A stretch of DNA of 64,000 nucleotides from Halolamina sediminis (GCF_001282785.1 NZ_CVUA01000001.1:496001-560000); one strand, 5' to 3'. Positions 42,282 through 51,635 are shown, counted from the first letter of the stretch. Program-made: numbers and translations. Notes: a model not told the origin generated them from the sequence alone.

Positions 42282-43079
42282 CTACTCCTCTGACCCTTCG
42301 TCTTCCCGGGGTTCGCCGTCGAACGTGTACGCCGCGGAGTTGTCCACGGGCTCGTAGCCGAGCACCGCCTTCGCGCGTTCGAGGGAGTAGTACTTGCGAT
42401 CGTTATCCGAGATGCCGTAGACGATCTCGTAGCCGTAGTCGGCCTCCAGACAGCGCCGGAACAGGCGGGCGCAGTCGCGGTGGGAGAGCCACATCGCCTG
42501 CCCGCGCTCGTACTCCCGCGGGGGGTGACCCTCGGTGAGGTTGCCGATCCGGACACAGACCACGTCCAGATCGGCGTGGTCGTGGTAGTAGCGCCCGAGC
42601 GTCTCGCCGCTGGCTTTCGAGACGCCGTAGAGGTTCGACGGCCGCGGGAGCTCCGTCCCGTCGAGTCGGTACTCGTCGTCGCGGCGGTACATCTCAGGCG
42701 TGCGCTCGTCGGTCTCGTAGGCGCCGACGGCGTGGTTGGAGGAGGCGAAGGCGAGCTTCTCGACGCCGGCGTCGACGGCCGCCGAGAACACGGTCTGGGC
42801 GCCGTCGATGTTGTTCGCGAGCACCGAGTCCCACGGCGCGTCCGGCCGGGGGTCGCCCGCGAGGTGGATCACCGCGCCACAGCCCGCGACGGCGTCGGCG
42901 ACGGCGTGCTCGTCGGTCACGTCCGCAACGATCGACGCCGACTCGGGGACGCCGTGGCGCCGGTCCTCGGGGACCGGTTCTCGATCGAGTAGCCGCCAGT
43001 CGTACTCGTCGGCGAGCCGCGAGAGGATCGCCTGTCCCACGCGGCCGCCGGCACCCGTCAGCAGCACCGGGTCGTCCAT
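42282..43079 (-). CDS. azf: NAD-dependent epimerase/dehydratase family, probably Azf glucose-6-phosphate dehydrogenase
   Basis: 265 residues, Rossmann-fold extended SDR. Motifs: VLLTGAGGRVGQAIL (NAD site), VIHLAGDPRP, YGVSKASGETLGRYY (catalytic YxxxK) and the late block VYGISDNDRKYYSLERAKAV. The sequence fits my memory of haloarchaeal Azf, an NAD+-dependent glucose-6-phosphate dehydrogenase opening the oxidative pentose phosphate pathway. A sugar epimerase is the alternative. Its last ~37 codons are duplicated at 39042-39165 across the AT-rich island. ATG 43079 gives MDDPVLLTGAGG. Confidence 0.78.
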   Translation of the reverse strand: MDDPVLLTGAGGRVGQAILSRLADEYDWRLLDREPVPEDRRHGVPESASIVADVTDEHAVADAVAGCGAVIHLAGDPRPDAPWDSVLANNIDGAQTVFSAAVDAGVEKLAFASSNHAVGAYETDERTPEMYRRDDEYRLDGTELPRPSNLYGVSKASGETLGRYYHDHADLDVVCVRIGNLTEGHPPREYERGQAMWLSHRDCARLFRRCLEADYGYEIVYGISDNDRKYYSLERAKAVLGYEPVDNSAAYTFDGEPREDEGSEE

Positions 43080-43172
43080 TCGGGTGGATATGTGGATAGC
43101 GGGGGTAAATACGGAACGGTTCGGCGGGTCGGCTCCGGTACCGCTTTGCCGGGCCGCCGCCCAGCCTCGAGC

Positions 43173-43523
43173 ATGACCGACACACCCACCGACGCCCAGC
43201 AGGCCTGCTTCGAGGCCGGCATCAAGTTCGGCTCGCTCTACCACCAGTTCGCTGGCACCCCCGTCTCGCCGGACAGCAGCCACAGCCTCGAAACCGCCAT
43301 CGAGGAAGCGATCGAGAACCAGCCCCACTGCAACTCCGTCGTCGTCGAGATCCTCGACGACCGCGTCGCCGACGCGATCGACCACGACGAGGGGTACGCC
43401 GAGCTCACGGGCAGCCTGATGGAAGTCGAGATGCGGATCAACTACGAGGGAACGGCGGTCCGCACGCGGATGGCGATGGAAGACGGCTACCCACGGATGA
43501 AACTGGTCGCGGTCGAGGACTGA
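43173..43523 (+). CDS. mptD: Archaeal dihydroneopterin aldolase (MptD family)
   Basis: 116 residues of the archaeal MptD/DUF381 family, which converts 7,8-dihydroneopterin to 6-hydroxymethyl-dihydropterin for folate or methanopterin synthesis. Typical segments are FEAGIKFGSLYHQFAGTPVS, PHCNSVVVEI and the C-terminal MAMEDGYPRMKLV. It is unrelated in sequence to bacterial FolB. ATG 43173 is the conserved start. The window also encodes a beta-RFAP synthase-like protein. Confidence 0.9.
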   Translation: MTDTPTDAQQACFEAGIKFGSLYHQFAGTPVSPDSSHSLETAIEEAIENQPHCNSVVVEILDDRVADAIDHDEGYAELTGSLMEVEMRINYEGTAVRTRMAMEDGYPRMKLVAVED

Positions 43524-43668
43524 GACGGCTGTCGCGATCGACGGCCGGGCGGCGCGGTGAAACTGGTCGTCCGGACCCGGCTGAACCGCGTTCTGACCCG
43601 ATATCTCCCGCTGTTTCAGTTCCACTCCGTGGCGACCTTTTTACCAGCCCGGTGTGCAAACTACCCGC

Positions 43669-44079
43669 ATGAGTCAGACCACGTTCGACGAGGACGACCT
43701 GTTCGGCGAGGCGGCCGAGGAGATGCGCGGCGAGGTCGAGAGCCACCTCGTCGAGGCCCGCGAGTCGCTCCCTGCCGCCGACGCAGTCTGGGAGGTCGAC
43801 GCAGACAACGTGCTGGGCGTGCTCAACGGCCTCAAGTCCGCGCTGGACACCGCCGACGCCGCCGAGCACCTCCGGGCGGCGAAGAAGCAGTACGTGATGG
43901 GCGAGCGCGCCGACGCGTTCGAGGACGCCGACGATCTGGAGGCGGCGATCGACGACCTCGAGGCGCTGATCGAGGAGATCGAGGACGCCCACGAGGACGC
44001 CAGCGAGCTCGCGGGCGCGCTCCCGGAACTGCGTTCCGAACTCCAGGACGCTGCCGGGGACGAGGAAGACGACGAGTAG
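43669..44079 (+). CDS. DUF5790-like acidic helical protein
   Basis: 136 residues, ~35% acidic and strongly helical. The start MSQTTFDEDDLFGEAAEEMR and middle ADNVLGVLNGLKSALDTAD match a haloarchaeal family I recall as DUF5790, function unknown. A TTTTTAC box lies ~28 nt before ATG 43669. It ends one base before the convergent creatininase-family gene. Confidence 0.72.
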   Translation: MSQTTFDEDDLFGEAAEEMRGEVESHLVEARESLPAADAVWEVDADNVLGVLNGLKSALDTADAAEHLRAAKKQYVMGERADAFEDADDLEAAIDDLEALIEEIEDAHEDASELAGALPELRSELQDAAGDEEDDE

Positions 44080-44811
44080 CTACGCCCGCTCCCGAACCGC
44101 GTCGAGCAGGTCGACCAGCGCCGCCGCCGCCAGCTCTGCGAGCTCTGCCCCGCGTTCGGCGTCGCCCTCACCCGGATCGCCGACGACGCCGTTCTCGCTG
44201 AACTCGTCGCTGTCGACCGCGAGATTCACCCCCGACACCCAGTCGCCCCAGCGCTCGCTCCCGCCCTCGCGGGCCTCGTCGATACGGTCCTCGTGGACGA
44301 GTTCGGGACGGTCGTGTCGGAGGAACGCGGTCTCCAGCGGCCCGGCGTGGCCCATGTCGCTGCTGTGCTCGCCAACCGCCTCGAACCAGGTGAACGGGGC
44401 CACACGGGCCACCTCGTCCCGGGTGAGCCGCGCGGCGACCTCCCGCAGCGCGTCGACGTTCCCGCCGTGGCCGTTGACTAGCACGACCGCGTCCGGGCCG
44501 TCGCTGGCGGCGAGGCTCTCGACGATCTCGCGGACGTACGCGCGGAACGTGTCCGGCGACACCCAGAGCGTCCCGTCGAACGCGCGGTGCTCCTCGCTGA
44601 TCCCGACCGGCACCGTCGGCGCCACGAGCACGGTCTCGCCGGTTTCTGCCTCGTAGGCGTCGGCGCCGGCCTCGGCGACAGTTTCGGCGGTGAACGCGTC
44701 GGTGCCCAGCGGCGCGTGCGGGCCGTGGCCCTCGGTCGAGCCGACCGGGAGCACGGCGAGCTCGGCGTCGGCGTCGCGAACGTCGGTCCAGGTGGCGTCG
44801 GCGAGGCGCAT
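44080..44811 (-). CDS. Creatininase-family amidohydrolase (possibly ArfB-like)
   Basis: 243 residues. Metal ligands of the creatininase fold are visible: LPVGSTEGHGPHAPLGTDAF (glutamate, histidine, aspartate), NGHGGNVDALRE and MGHAGPLETA. The family includes creatininase, mycofactocin MftE and ArfB, the archaeal deformylase of riboflavin/F420 synthesis. A small archaeal member next to a pterin gene makes an ArfB-like role possible, but this is inference. ATG 44811 gives MRLADATWTDV; upstream starts are not conserved in character. Confidence 0.8.
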   Translation of the reverse strand: MRLADATWTDVRDADAELAVLPVGSTEGHGPHAPLGTDAFTAETVAEAGADAYEAETGETVLVAPTVPVGISEEHRAFDGTLWVSPDTFRAYVREIVESLAASDGPDAVVLVNGHGGNVDALREVAARLTRDEVARVAPFTWFEAVGEHSSDMGHAGPLETAFLRHDRPELVHEDRIDEAREGGSERWGDWVSGVNLAVDSDEFSENGVVGDPGEGDAERGAELAELAAAALVDLLDAVRERA

Positions 44812-44967
44812 ACGCGGTGCTCGGGCGGGCGTCGCTTGTAGGCTGTGGGTCGACGGTGCCGACTCGGCGCTTCCCCGGCTCCGTGGGCGACAGTCGTCGC
44901 GGCCGAGGAGTGAGAGCCTGTGACACGAGAAAGAAGATTCAAGAACGCGTACCGACAATCGAACTCT

Positions 44968-45669
44968 ATGAAATTCTTCTCGTCACGGGAAGCCCGTTGG
45001 CGAGTGGTCCTCGCGACCGTCCTCCTCGGGGCCGGGTTCGTCGCCCTCTACGTCGCGTTGCAGCGCTACGCACCGTTCGTCTTCGACACGGAGGCGCTGC
45101 GGATCTGGATCGACCAGTTCGGCGTGTTCGCCCCGCTCGTGTTCGTGCTCGTGCAGGCGACCCAGGTCGTCGTCGCCCCCATCCCCGGACAGATCGTGGC
45201 CCTCGTCGCCGGCTACCTCTTCGGCGCGGTCGCCGGGACCGTGTACAGCCTCGTCGGCGTACTGATCGGGAGCGCGATCGCGTTCAGCCTCGCAAAGCGG
45301 TACGGCCGCCCGTTCGTCGAGAGCGCGCTCCACGAGGACATCCTCACACGGTTCGACGGGTTCGTCGAGCGGGTCGGGATCCCGGGGCTCATCGTGTTCG
45401 TCCTCATCCCCGGTCTCCCCGACGACGCGATCTGCTTTCTGAGCGGGCTCACGACCTGGCGCCTCAGAACGTTCATGGCGGTCATCGCCGTCGGCCGCCT
45501 GCCAGCCTACGTCATCACGGTGTACGCCGGCGGCGAACTGGCGGACGGACAGTTCCTCTCGGGCGCGGTGCTGATCGGCGTGGTGATCTCGCTGTCGCTG
45601 CTCGGCTACTACAACCAAGACCGTATCCGGCGGTTCGTCGAACGGCTCGAACCACGCATCCCGTTCTGA
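44968..45669 (+). CDS. TVP38/TMEM64 (SNARE-associated/DedA-like) membrane protein
   Basis: 233 residues with about six hydrophobic segments and the VTT/DedA core: APIPGQIVALVAGYLFGAVAGTVY, ALAKRYGRP-like SLAKRYGRPF, and LIPGLPDDAICFLSGLTTWRL. The family moves lipids or acts as a scramblase/flippase-like protein in other domains; substrate here is unknown. ATG 44968 gives MKFFSSREARW. Confidence 0.87.
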   Translation: MKFFSSREARWRVVLATVLLGAGFVALYVALQRYAPFVFDTEALRIWIDQFGVFAPLVFVLVQATQVVVAPIPGQIVALVAGYLFGAVAGTVYSLVGVLIGSAIAFSLAKRYGRPFVESALHEDILTRFDGFVERVGIPGLIVFVLIPGLPDDAICFLSGLTTWRLRTFMAVIAVGRLPAYVITVYAGGELADGQFLSGAVLIGVVISLSLLGYYNQDRIRRFVERLEPRIPF

Positions 45670-45694
45670 GCCCCCCCGCGGTGCCGACACGCGG

Positions 45695-46357
45695 TCAGGG
45701 CCGGGATCGGTCGCCGTCCGCGTCCTCGGCGCCGATCTCGCCCAGCGCGGTCTCGGCCTCGCTCGACTCGCCGAACCCCGCAGAGAGCACGCGGGTCAGC
45801 GCCTCCTCGACGCTCTCGTCGGTCTCCTCGTAGTCGTCCGGCTCGACCTCGACGACGAACCCGGTGGTGATGTTCGGCGCCGTCGGGAGGAACAGCACGT
45901 CCCGGCCGTCGGCGGTCGTCTGCCCGGTTTTGAACGCGGTCATCCGCATTCCGTCCCAGGGCTCCAGTTTCACGGGCTGCTGGAGATCGCTCGCGCCCGA
46001 GACGGCGGTCTCGACCGCCAGCTTCGAGGCGTTGTACAGTACGCGAACCCCGGGGACGCGGTTCACCACGTCGTCGAACAGCCCCTCGGCGATTCGGCCC
46101 ATCTGGGTGCGCATCAGGTAGCCGGCCGCTAGCGTGACAGAGAGGAACAGCCCGAGGGTCAGCCCCAGTTCGAGCGCCATCGCCGCCGCCTCGACGCTGA
46201 TCGGCCGCGGCAGTAGCCCCACCGGGATGCGATCCGGGGGGACGTTCAGCGGCAGGCCGAGCAGGTGGCCGATCAGCCACCGGAGCACCAACAGCAGCAC
46301 CAGGACCGGGAGGACGACGATCAGGCCGCTGGCGAAGTCGCGCTTCCACCGGGTCAT
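45695..46357 (-). CDS. DUF502 membrane protein
   Basis: 220 residues: two membrane helices (SGLIVVLPVLVLLLVLRWLIG and LELGLTLGLFLSVTLAAGYLM) and a soluble domain with RVPGVRVLYNASKLAVETA and VLFLPTAPNITTGFVVEV, diagnostic of DUF502. An acidic tail follows. Function unknown. It is read toward the TVP38 gene, 25 bp away. Confidence 0.88.
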   Translation of the reverse strand: MTRWKRDFASGLIVVLPVLVLLLVLRWLIGHLLGLPLNVPPDRIPVGLLPRPISVEAAAMALELGLTLGLFLSVTLAAGYLMRTQMGRIAEGLFDDVVNRVPGVRVLYNASKLAVETAVSGASDLQQPVKLEPWDGMRMTAFKTGQTTADGRDVLFLPTAPNITTGFVVEVEPDDYEETDESVEEALTRVLSAGFGESSEAETALGEIGAEDADGDRSRP

Positions 46358-46395
46358 TCACTCGAACGTGTCGCCCCGAGAAGTAAATCGGTACC

Positions 46396-46442
46396 GCTAC
46401 CCGCTCACGATTGCGTCACGCGGCTATCCGCTCACGATTGCC
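46396..46442. repeat. 27-bp tandem duplication of the proline dehydrogenase 3' end
   Basis: GCTACCCGCTCACGATTGCG (46396-46415) and GCTATCCGCTCACGATTGCC (46423-46442) differ at two positions. The second encodes the end of the dehydrogenase (AIVSG and stop) read on the minus strand; the first lies just beyond the stop and would encode the same ending. Confidence 0.75.
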
Positions 46443-47263
46443 CGCAGCGCGAACAGCGCGTTCTCCTTGCGCTCGCGCAGCCGCCGGTAGAAGTACGAGA
46501 GCCACTTGTCGCCGTAGGGCGCGTACTGCCAGACCTCCTCGCCCTCGGCGGCGAGCTCGCGTTGGGCGTCGCCGCGGACCCCCATCAGCATCTGGACCTC
46601 GAACTCGCGGCCGTACTCCTCGCGGAGGTCGCGGGCGTAGTCGATCATCGCCGGGTCGTGACTCCCGACGGCGATATCGCCCTCGTACGCCGAGAACAGC
46701 GTCTCTAGGTCCTCGCGGTAGTGTTCGTTCACGTCGGACTTCTCGGTGTAGGCGATCGACCCGGGCTCGTCGTAGGCGCCCTTGACCAGTCGGATCTTCC
46801 CGGGGACGTCGGCCAGCCGTTCGAGGTCGTCGCTCGTCCGCCGGAGGTTCGACTGCACACACTGCCCGACGCCGCCGTCGAACTCCCGGGCGAGCTCCTC
46901 GAAGGCGTCGAGCGTCACGTCGGTCGTGTCGGCGTCCTCCATGTCACACCAGACGAACACGCCGGCGTCCTGTGCGGCCTCGACGATCGAGCGGAAGTTC
47001 GACGTGAACACGCCGTCGCTGATGTCGATGCCCAGCTGTGAGGGTTTCACCGAGATGCAGGCGTCGACGTCGCTGTCGGCGATGTCGCGCACCAGCGCCC
47101 GGTAGGCTTTCGTGTCCGCGGCGGCGTTTTCCGGCTCCGCGTAGTGTTCGCCGAGAAGGTTCAGGATAACGTTCACGCCGTCGTCGTTCGCCCGCGCGGT
47201 GTGGTCGAGTGCGGCCGCCGGGCTCTCACCCGCGACGAAGTTGCTGGCGATCGGGGGTATCAC
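46424..47263 (-). CDS. putA: Proline dehydrogenase
   Basis: 279 residues, a monofunctional PRODH. It oxidises proline to pyrroline-5-carboxylate with FAD. Signature parts: SNFVAGESPAAALDHTARAN, VSVKPS-like ISVKPSQLG, VWCDMEDAD, RLVKGAYDEP, GSHDPAMIDYA, EVQMLMGVRGD and WLSYFYRRLRERKEN (substrate-binding arginines). No aldehyde dehydrogenase gene is adjacent. Its extreme 3' end is duplicated downstream. ATG 47263 gives MIPPIASNFVAG. Confidence 0.92.
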   Translation of the reverse strand: MIPPIASNFVAGESPAAALDHTARANDDGVNVILNLLGEHYAEPENAAADTKAYRALVRDIADSDVDACISVKPSQLGIDISDGVFTSNFRSIVEAAQDAGVFVWCDMEDADTTDVTLDAFEELAREFDGGVGQCVQSNLRRTSDDLERLADVPGKIRLVKGAYDEPGSIAYTEKSDVNEHYREDLETLFSAYEGDIAVGSHDPAMIDYARDLREEYGREFEVQMLMGVRGDAQRELAAEGEEVWQYAPYGDKWLSYFYRRLRERKENALFALRAIVSG

Positions 47264-47287
47264 ACCCCTATAGTTGCTGTGCAGAGG

Positions 47288-47545
47288 CTAAAACCGTTGG
47301 GCTCCGGACTGGGTTACCCGCTCCGCGACCGTCAGTAGCCGACTCCAGCTCGTCGTGCCGGCCCGGAGCGCGGTCAGATCTGCCGCTTCGACGGTCACCT
47401 CGACGGTGTTCTCCTCCCGTGCCACGCGCGCGGTGGCGCGGTCGTCGTCGACGCCCCCGACCTCGGGGTCGAGACTGGCGGCGACGCGTCTGGCGCGGTC
47501 GGGAGAGCCGTAGGAGACGGAGAGCGTCGCCGTGTGTGCCGTCAC
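47288..47545 (-). CDS. pcc1: KEOPS complex subunit Pcc1
   Basis: 85 residues, the small dimerisation subunit of KEOPS, which makes t6A37 on ANN-decoding tRNAs. The pattern [40 protein letters not shown] fits Pcc1. It starts at GTG 47545 within the rpoP stop (GTGA), in the conserved archaeal order rpl37ae-rpoP-pcc1. Confidence 0.92.
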   Translation of the reverse strand: MTAHTATLSVSYGSPDRARRVAASLDPEVGGVDDDRATARVAREENTVEVTVEAADLTALRAGTTSWSRLLTVAERVTQSGAQRF

Positions 47546-47676
47546 TTCACGTCGACTTCCTTCACGTCGCCGCCGCGCTCCTTCAGCAGGACGCGGTGAC
47601 CACAGTAGGGACAGCGCACGCCGCCGTACTCGTCGAGTTCGACGTCGCGCTTACAGCGGGAGCACTTGTAGCTCAT
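47542..47676 (-). CDS. rpoP: DNA-directed RNA polymerase subunit P (Rpc10-like)
   Basis: 44 residues, too short for many gene finders. A zinc ribbon ([10 protein letters not shown] ... [15 protein letters not shown]) matches RpoP/Rpb12. It is a structural zinc-binding subunit contacting the two large subunits. It starts one base before the rpl37ae stop and overlaps pcc1 by 4 nt. Confidence 0.95.
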   Translation of the reverse strand: MSYKCSRCKRDVELDEYGGVRCPYCGHRVLLKERGGDVKEVDVK

Positions 47677-47946
47677 CTATTCGCTCTCTTCGGAGAGTGC
47701 CGCGCGAATGGAGCGCTGGACCGAGCGACCGCCGGGCGTCTCCGGGCGGTAGGCGCCGCCGGTGAACGTCTCGCCCGTCTCCTCGTTCTTCCAGATGCCG
47801 GTGCCGATGCGTTTGACGGAGTCGCCGTCGACGGTGGCGTTCTCCATCGCGTCCTCGATCTCCGAGACGCGTCGCCGGGAGACCCGCCCGTAGCGCGCAC
47901 CGAAGCGACCGGCGCTGCCGGCGGACCGGGACTTGTTCTCAGCCAT
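47677..47946 (-). CDS. rpl37ae: Ribosomal protein L37Ae (eL43), cysteine-free form
   Basis: 89 residues of the large-subunit protein eL43. The start [20 protein letters not shown] and the end [21 protein letters not shown] are those of archaeal L37Ae. The middle normally holds a four-cysteine zinc ribbon; here it reads [22 protein letters not shown] with no cysteine in the whole protein. This is a C-minus form, a known type of change in some ribosomal proteins. It heads the rpl37ae-rpoP-pcc1 operon. ATG 47946. Confidence 0.92.
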   Translation of the reverse strand: MAENKSRSAGSAGRFGARYGRVSRRRVSEIEDAMENATVDGDSVKRIGTGIWKNEETGETFTGGAYRPETPGGRSVQRSIRAALSEESE

Positions 47947-48002
47947 AGTGCACGGGAGTAGCCGCAGTACGCACAAAAACCCTGCGAGTCGCGCCGCCCC
48001 CG

Positions 48003-48755
48003 TCAGTCGTCCTGATACCCCGCCTCGACCAGCGCCTCGTTGAGCGCCGCCCGGACGCGCTCGCCGGTCTCGCGGTCCATCGCTGTCGTCACGACGCGGT
48101 TCTCCTGCACGCTGGAGCCGTCCCGGATCAGCAGGCGGACGTTGCCGCTCTCGCCGGCGCGGGTCGCCTTCGCCCGGACGCCGCCGCGGCTGCCGCCACC
48201 GCCGGCCTCGATCGGCCCCGGGATGAGCTTCTTCACGTTCGGGTGGGCGGCGACGGTGTTCACCACGTCCCGGCCGTCCCGGCCGCCGATCAACGTCGAG
48301 TGCGAGCCGCCGAGCTTCTCGGTCGGCGGCGTGTCGACCACTTCGAGGCTCCGCTCGCCGCGCTGGCTCCGCACCCGCTCGACGGGGTCGTCGTCGGGCA
48401 CGCGGTAGAACCGGTGGTGGAGCTGGGCGCGACACTCCCGCAGCGGCTCGCGCGCGCCGGCGGCGTACACCTCCTCGGGGCGCTTGCGCCGGATCTCGTC
48501 GGCGACCTTCCCGGCGAAGTTCCGGAGTTCGACCACGCGCGCCTCGGGGTCCTCCTCGGGAACGGTCGTGATCGTCGTCTCGCCGACGATCTCGGGCTCC
48601 TCGTCGTCGGCGTGCTCGGGCGGGTCGCGGAGGAAGGTGAGCGTCGCGCGCTCGCGTTCGAACGCGACGACGACGGCGTCGCAGTTGGCGGTGTCGCAGG
48701 CCAGACAGTAGTCGCCCGGCCGATCGAGTTCGGTGCCACACCGCCGACAGTCCAT
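48003..48755 (-). CDS. DUF2103-type zinc-ribbon protein
   Basis: 250 residues. An N-terminal zinc ribbon ([21 protein letters not shown]) precedes a DUF2103-like domain with [19 protein letters not shown] and [17 protein letters not shown]. It probably binds metal and perhaps nucleic acid; function unknown. It lies 56 bp upstream of rpl37ae, same strand, and could share regulation with that operon. Confidence 0.8.
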   Translation of the reverse strand: MDCRRCGTELDRPGDYCLACDTANCDAVVVAFERERATLTFLRDPPEHADDEEPEIVGETTITTVPEEDPEARVVELRNFAGKVADEIRRKRPEEVYAAGAREPLRECRAQLHHRFYRVPDDDPVERVRSQRGERSLEVVDTPPTEKLGGSHSTLIGGRDGRDVVNTVAAHPNVKKLIPGPIEAGGGGSRGGVRAKATRAGESGNVRLLIRDGSSVQENRVVTTAMDRETGERVRAALNEALVEAGYQDD

Positions 48756-48794
48756 GCTGGAACGTGACGGTTAGCCCGGAAAAGCGAAGCGTTT

Positions 48795-50270
48795 GTGCCC
48801 GGGGCAACGTTCAACAGCTCTCTCGCTGAACAACTCCCCGTGCCCCGACGTGCCCTCCACGCGCTCGTCCTGCTGCTCGCCGTCTCGGCGACGGTCACGC
48901 TCGCCGCGCCCGCGATCGCGGCGCCGCCGCCCGAACCGGTCTGTACGAACTGCGCGCCGGCGTACGAACGCGCCGCTGCCGACGCCGGCCTCGACGTGAC
49001 TGTCGCCCGGAGCGCGGCGGTCGTCACGCTCGCCGAGAGCGGGAACACGACGTGGCGTGTCGGGCTGGTCCTCGATGGCCCCGACGCCGCGGAACTGGCG
49101 GAGAACGACAGCCTGCATCGCCGGCTCGCGGCCGAAACAGCCGGTGAACAGCTCGTCGCGGCCACCCCCGGACCCGGATTCGACCGCACCAGCGGCGGGG
49201 GGCCGACGTTCCCGGACGCCGAGCACGTCCGGTACTACCGGTTCAGCGACCCCGAGTTCGCCCGCGACACCGTCGGCGGCGCCATGGTCGTCACGAAGTT
49301 CCGCGCCGACCTGCAGGGAGCGAACTACGACGGCCTCGGCGTCGACAGGCTGACGGTTCACTCGTTCCTCGACATCACGCACACGCTACCGGGCACCGAC
49401 ACCGTCGACGGGCTGGGCGGGAGTTCGTTCACGCTGGCCGAACGCCACACCGGGCTGGCGACGTTCGAACCACAGACCGGCATCGTCGGTCACGCGAGCT
49501 ACCTCCCGAGCTTCGTCGGTCTCGCTGCGGTGTTGCTCCCCGTCGTCGCCGCGAACGCCGCCATCGTCGTCCTCCCGGCACTGTTCGTTCACGCGCTCGT
49601 GACCGGGGGGCTGTTCGTGCTCCTCGCCGGGAGCTTCCCCGAGCCGGACGACCGCTGGCGGCGCGGGGTCGCTGGCCTCCTCGCCGCGACGGCAGCAGCT
49701 CTCACGCTCCAACCGCTGCTGGCTTCGGTGCTAGGCAGTCCGATCCTCGGCGGCGCCGAACCGCTGTTGTTCGGCCCCGCTGCCGCGTTCGCGGTCGTCG
49801 CCGTCGGGCTCGTACGGCCGTCGCTCGTCGGCGACGGCTCGCCGAAACGGCTCGCGATCCGCGCGCTGGGGGCCGGTGCCGCCGTCGGCGTCGTCGCCGG
49901 CACCGCCGCGCCGGGAACGACGGGCTGGACGTTCGCCGCGTGGGCGTTCGAGCCGACGCCGCCCGGCGCTACCGCGTGGGACGGGCTCGGGTTCGCGCTG
50001 ACGGTCGCCGGACCGACGCTTGCCCTGCTCCCTGCCGGCGCCAGCCTCGCTGCGGGGCAAACTCGCTCGGCGCTGACCGTCGCGCTCGCGGGCGCTGCGC
50101 TCGGCTGGGTCGCGTCGCCGGTGCTCTACTTCGCACAGGTCGGGCTACTCGTGCCCGGGATTCTGCTCGGCTTGCCGGCCGTCAGCGCCGCGTTGCTCCT
50201 CGGCGCGCCGCTGCTGCTCGCGGGGTGGCTGCTCGGCGAGGAACGGGGATCGACGCCGACCGACGCCTGA
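48795..50270 (+). CDS. Orphan membrane protein with secreted N-terminal domain
   Basis: About 491 residues. A hydrophobic signal-like segment ([19 protein letters not shown]) ending AIAAPPPEP is followed by a ~200-residue extracellular domain opening with CTNC, then seven or eight membrane helices. No enzyme motif is recognised. GTG 48795 lies ~25 nt after a GGTTAGCC box; GTG 48840 ([10 protein letters not shown]) would give a cleaner signal peptide and is the alternative start. Topology matches the orphan at 53937-55049. Confidence 0.65.
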   Translation: MPGATFNSSLAEQLPVPRRALHALVLLLAVSATVTLAAPAIAAPPPEPVCTNCAPAYERAAADAGLDVTVARSAAVVTLAESGNTTWRVGLVLDGPDAAELAENDSLHRRLAAETAGEQLVAATPGPGFDRTSGGGPTFPDAEHVRYYRFSDPEFARDTVGGAMVVTKFRADLQGANYDGLGVDRLTVHSFLDITHTLPGTDTVDGLGGSSFTLAERHTGLATFEPQTGIVGHASYLPSFVGLAAVLLPVVAANAAIVVLPALFVHALVTGGLFVLLAGSFPEPDDRWRRGVAGLLAATAAALTLQPLLASVLGSPILGGAEPLLFGPAAAFAVVAVGLVRPSLVGDGSPKRLAIRALGAGAAVGVVAGTAAPGTTGWTFAAWAFEPTPPGATAWDGLGFALTVAGPTLALLPAGASLAAGQTRSALTVALAGAALGWVASPVLYFAQVGLLVPGILLGLPAVSAALLLGAPLLLAGWLLGEERGSTPTDA

Positions 50271-50276
50271 TCGCGC

Positions 50277-51635
50277 CTACAGCTCCGTGGGATCGGTTTT
50301 CAGGTACTCCCGCAGCACCGCCGTCGCGTAGCTTCCGGAGGGGAGCGCGAACTCGAACGTCAGCGGGTCGCGCTCGACGGTCATCTCCGTGTCGACGAGG
50401 ATCGCCCGCCGCGTCCCTGTGGACTCGAAGTTCCCCGGGAGGTCGAACATCGACGGTGCCAGCCCGAGCTCGTCGAACACCTCGCGCTCGATCTCGCCGG
50501 GCTCGCCGTCGGCGAACTCGGTTTCGGTCCCGATCAGGGGCGCGGTCACGAACGCCCGCCCGCGCTCGCAGTGACGGGTGAGCACGTCGACGCGCTCGGC
50601 GGTCGCACGCTGGAGTCGATCGGGATCGGGCTTCCGGATCGCGTCGATCGCGTTGTCGGCGAAACAGCACACGTCGCCCTCGATGGGCGCATGGAACGCC
50701 AGCCCGCGATTGAGTCGTTCGCTCAGGATTCGGTTGAACGCGTACGACTGGGCGGCGTTGACGAACAGCCGCTGGAGGTTCGACGGGACGGCTTCGAGCG
50801 CGTGCCGCCAGTCGTCCGGCTCCCCGCCGTCGGCGCCACCGGCGTCCCGCTCCTGTAGCCGGTGGAGCATCGACCGCTCGTACCCCAGCTTCCGGGGCAT
50901 CCGGTCAAGGCAGGCGCCCCAGTCGGGGTCCTCGCTCGCGGCCTGCTCGTCGACGAACGCCCGGGCCGCCCGGGTGTCGCCGGGCTCGGTGTCGGAGGGG
51001 TTGCCCGCGTACGAAAGCACCGCGTCGCGCCACTCCCCGCGGACGATCGCGAGCCCGACTTCGTGGGTGACGGGACGGCGGCTGCCGAACCGCTGGTGCC
51101 CGAAGACGTTGGGAACGCCGATCCGATCGCCGTCCGAATCGCCCGCGAACGCCCGCAGCTGGTCGGTGATCGCCGCGGCGTTCTCGGGCTGGGTGGGCTC
51201 TCGGACCGTGATCTCGAAGGCGTTGCCCGCGAGGTCGCCGTAGGAGAGGTGTCGCCCGGCGCGGCCGACGACCTCGATCTCGGCGTCGCGGATCTCGGCC
51301 AGCGCCTCGGGCTCGGCGTCGTACACCGAGAACAGCTGGGTCGTGACGGCGTGTTTGTCCTTCGTGCCCGCCCAGTCGACGCGTTCGCGGGAGGCTTCCA
51401 TCGCGTCGGAGAGCCGCCCGGCGAAGTCGTTGGTGTCCCACCCGGACAGCGTCGCCCGGAGCACGAGGTAGGGGTAGTCGTCGGCGCCGCCGGCGACGGG
51501 CTCGGTGTCGAACGCCTCCAGCTCCCGGACCCGGAACTCCTCGGGGCGGTCCCGTAGGCGGCCGCCGACGCCGTCGGCGTCGCTGACGTACCAGTCGACG
51601 CCGACGGTCCGCTCGCGGGGGTGGGCTTCACGCAT
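50277..51635 (-). CDS. truD: tRNA pseudouridine(13) synthase TruD
   Basis: 452 residues. The TruD signature with catalytic aspartate is in [18 protein letters not shown], plus [13 protein letters not shown] and [21 protein letters not shown]. The C-terminal part contains the TruD insertion and the [15 protein letters not shown] tail. The enzyme makes pseudouridine at tRNA position 13; some archaeal members have wider specificity. It lies downstream of pth2 on the same strand (126-bp gap). Confidence 0.94.
   Translation of the reverse strand: MREAHPRERTVGVDWYVSDADGVGGRLRDRPEEFRVRELEAFDTEPVAGGADDYPYLVLRATLSGWDTNDFAGRLSDAMEASRERVDWAGTKDKHAVTTQLFSVYDAEPEALAEIRDAEIEVVGRAGRHLSYGDLAGNAFEITVREPTQPENAAAITDQLRAFAGDSDGDRIGVPNVFGHQRFGSRRPVTHEVGLAIVRGEWRDAVLSYAGNPSDTEPGDTRAARAFVDEQAASEDPDWGACLDRMPRKLGYERSMLHRLQERDAGGADGGEPDDWRHALEAVPSNLQRLFVNAAQSYAFNRILSERLNRGLAFHAPIEGDVCCFADNAIDAIRKPDPDRLQRATAERVDVLTRHCERGRAFVTAPLIGTETEFADGEPGEIEREVFDELGLAPSMFDLPGNFESTGTRRAILVDTEMTVERDPLTFEFALPSGSYATAVLREYLKTDPTEL

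Noticed and set aside
42182-42538. Plus-strand ORF at the right edge of the island
   Set aside because: Most of it is antisense to the azf-like gene; the first ~33 codons fit no family I know.
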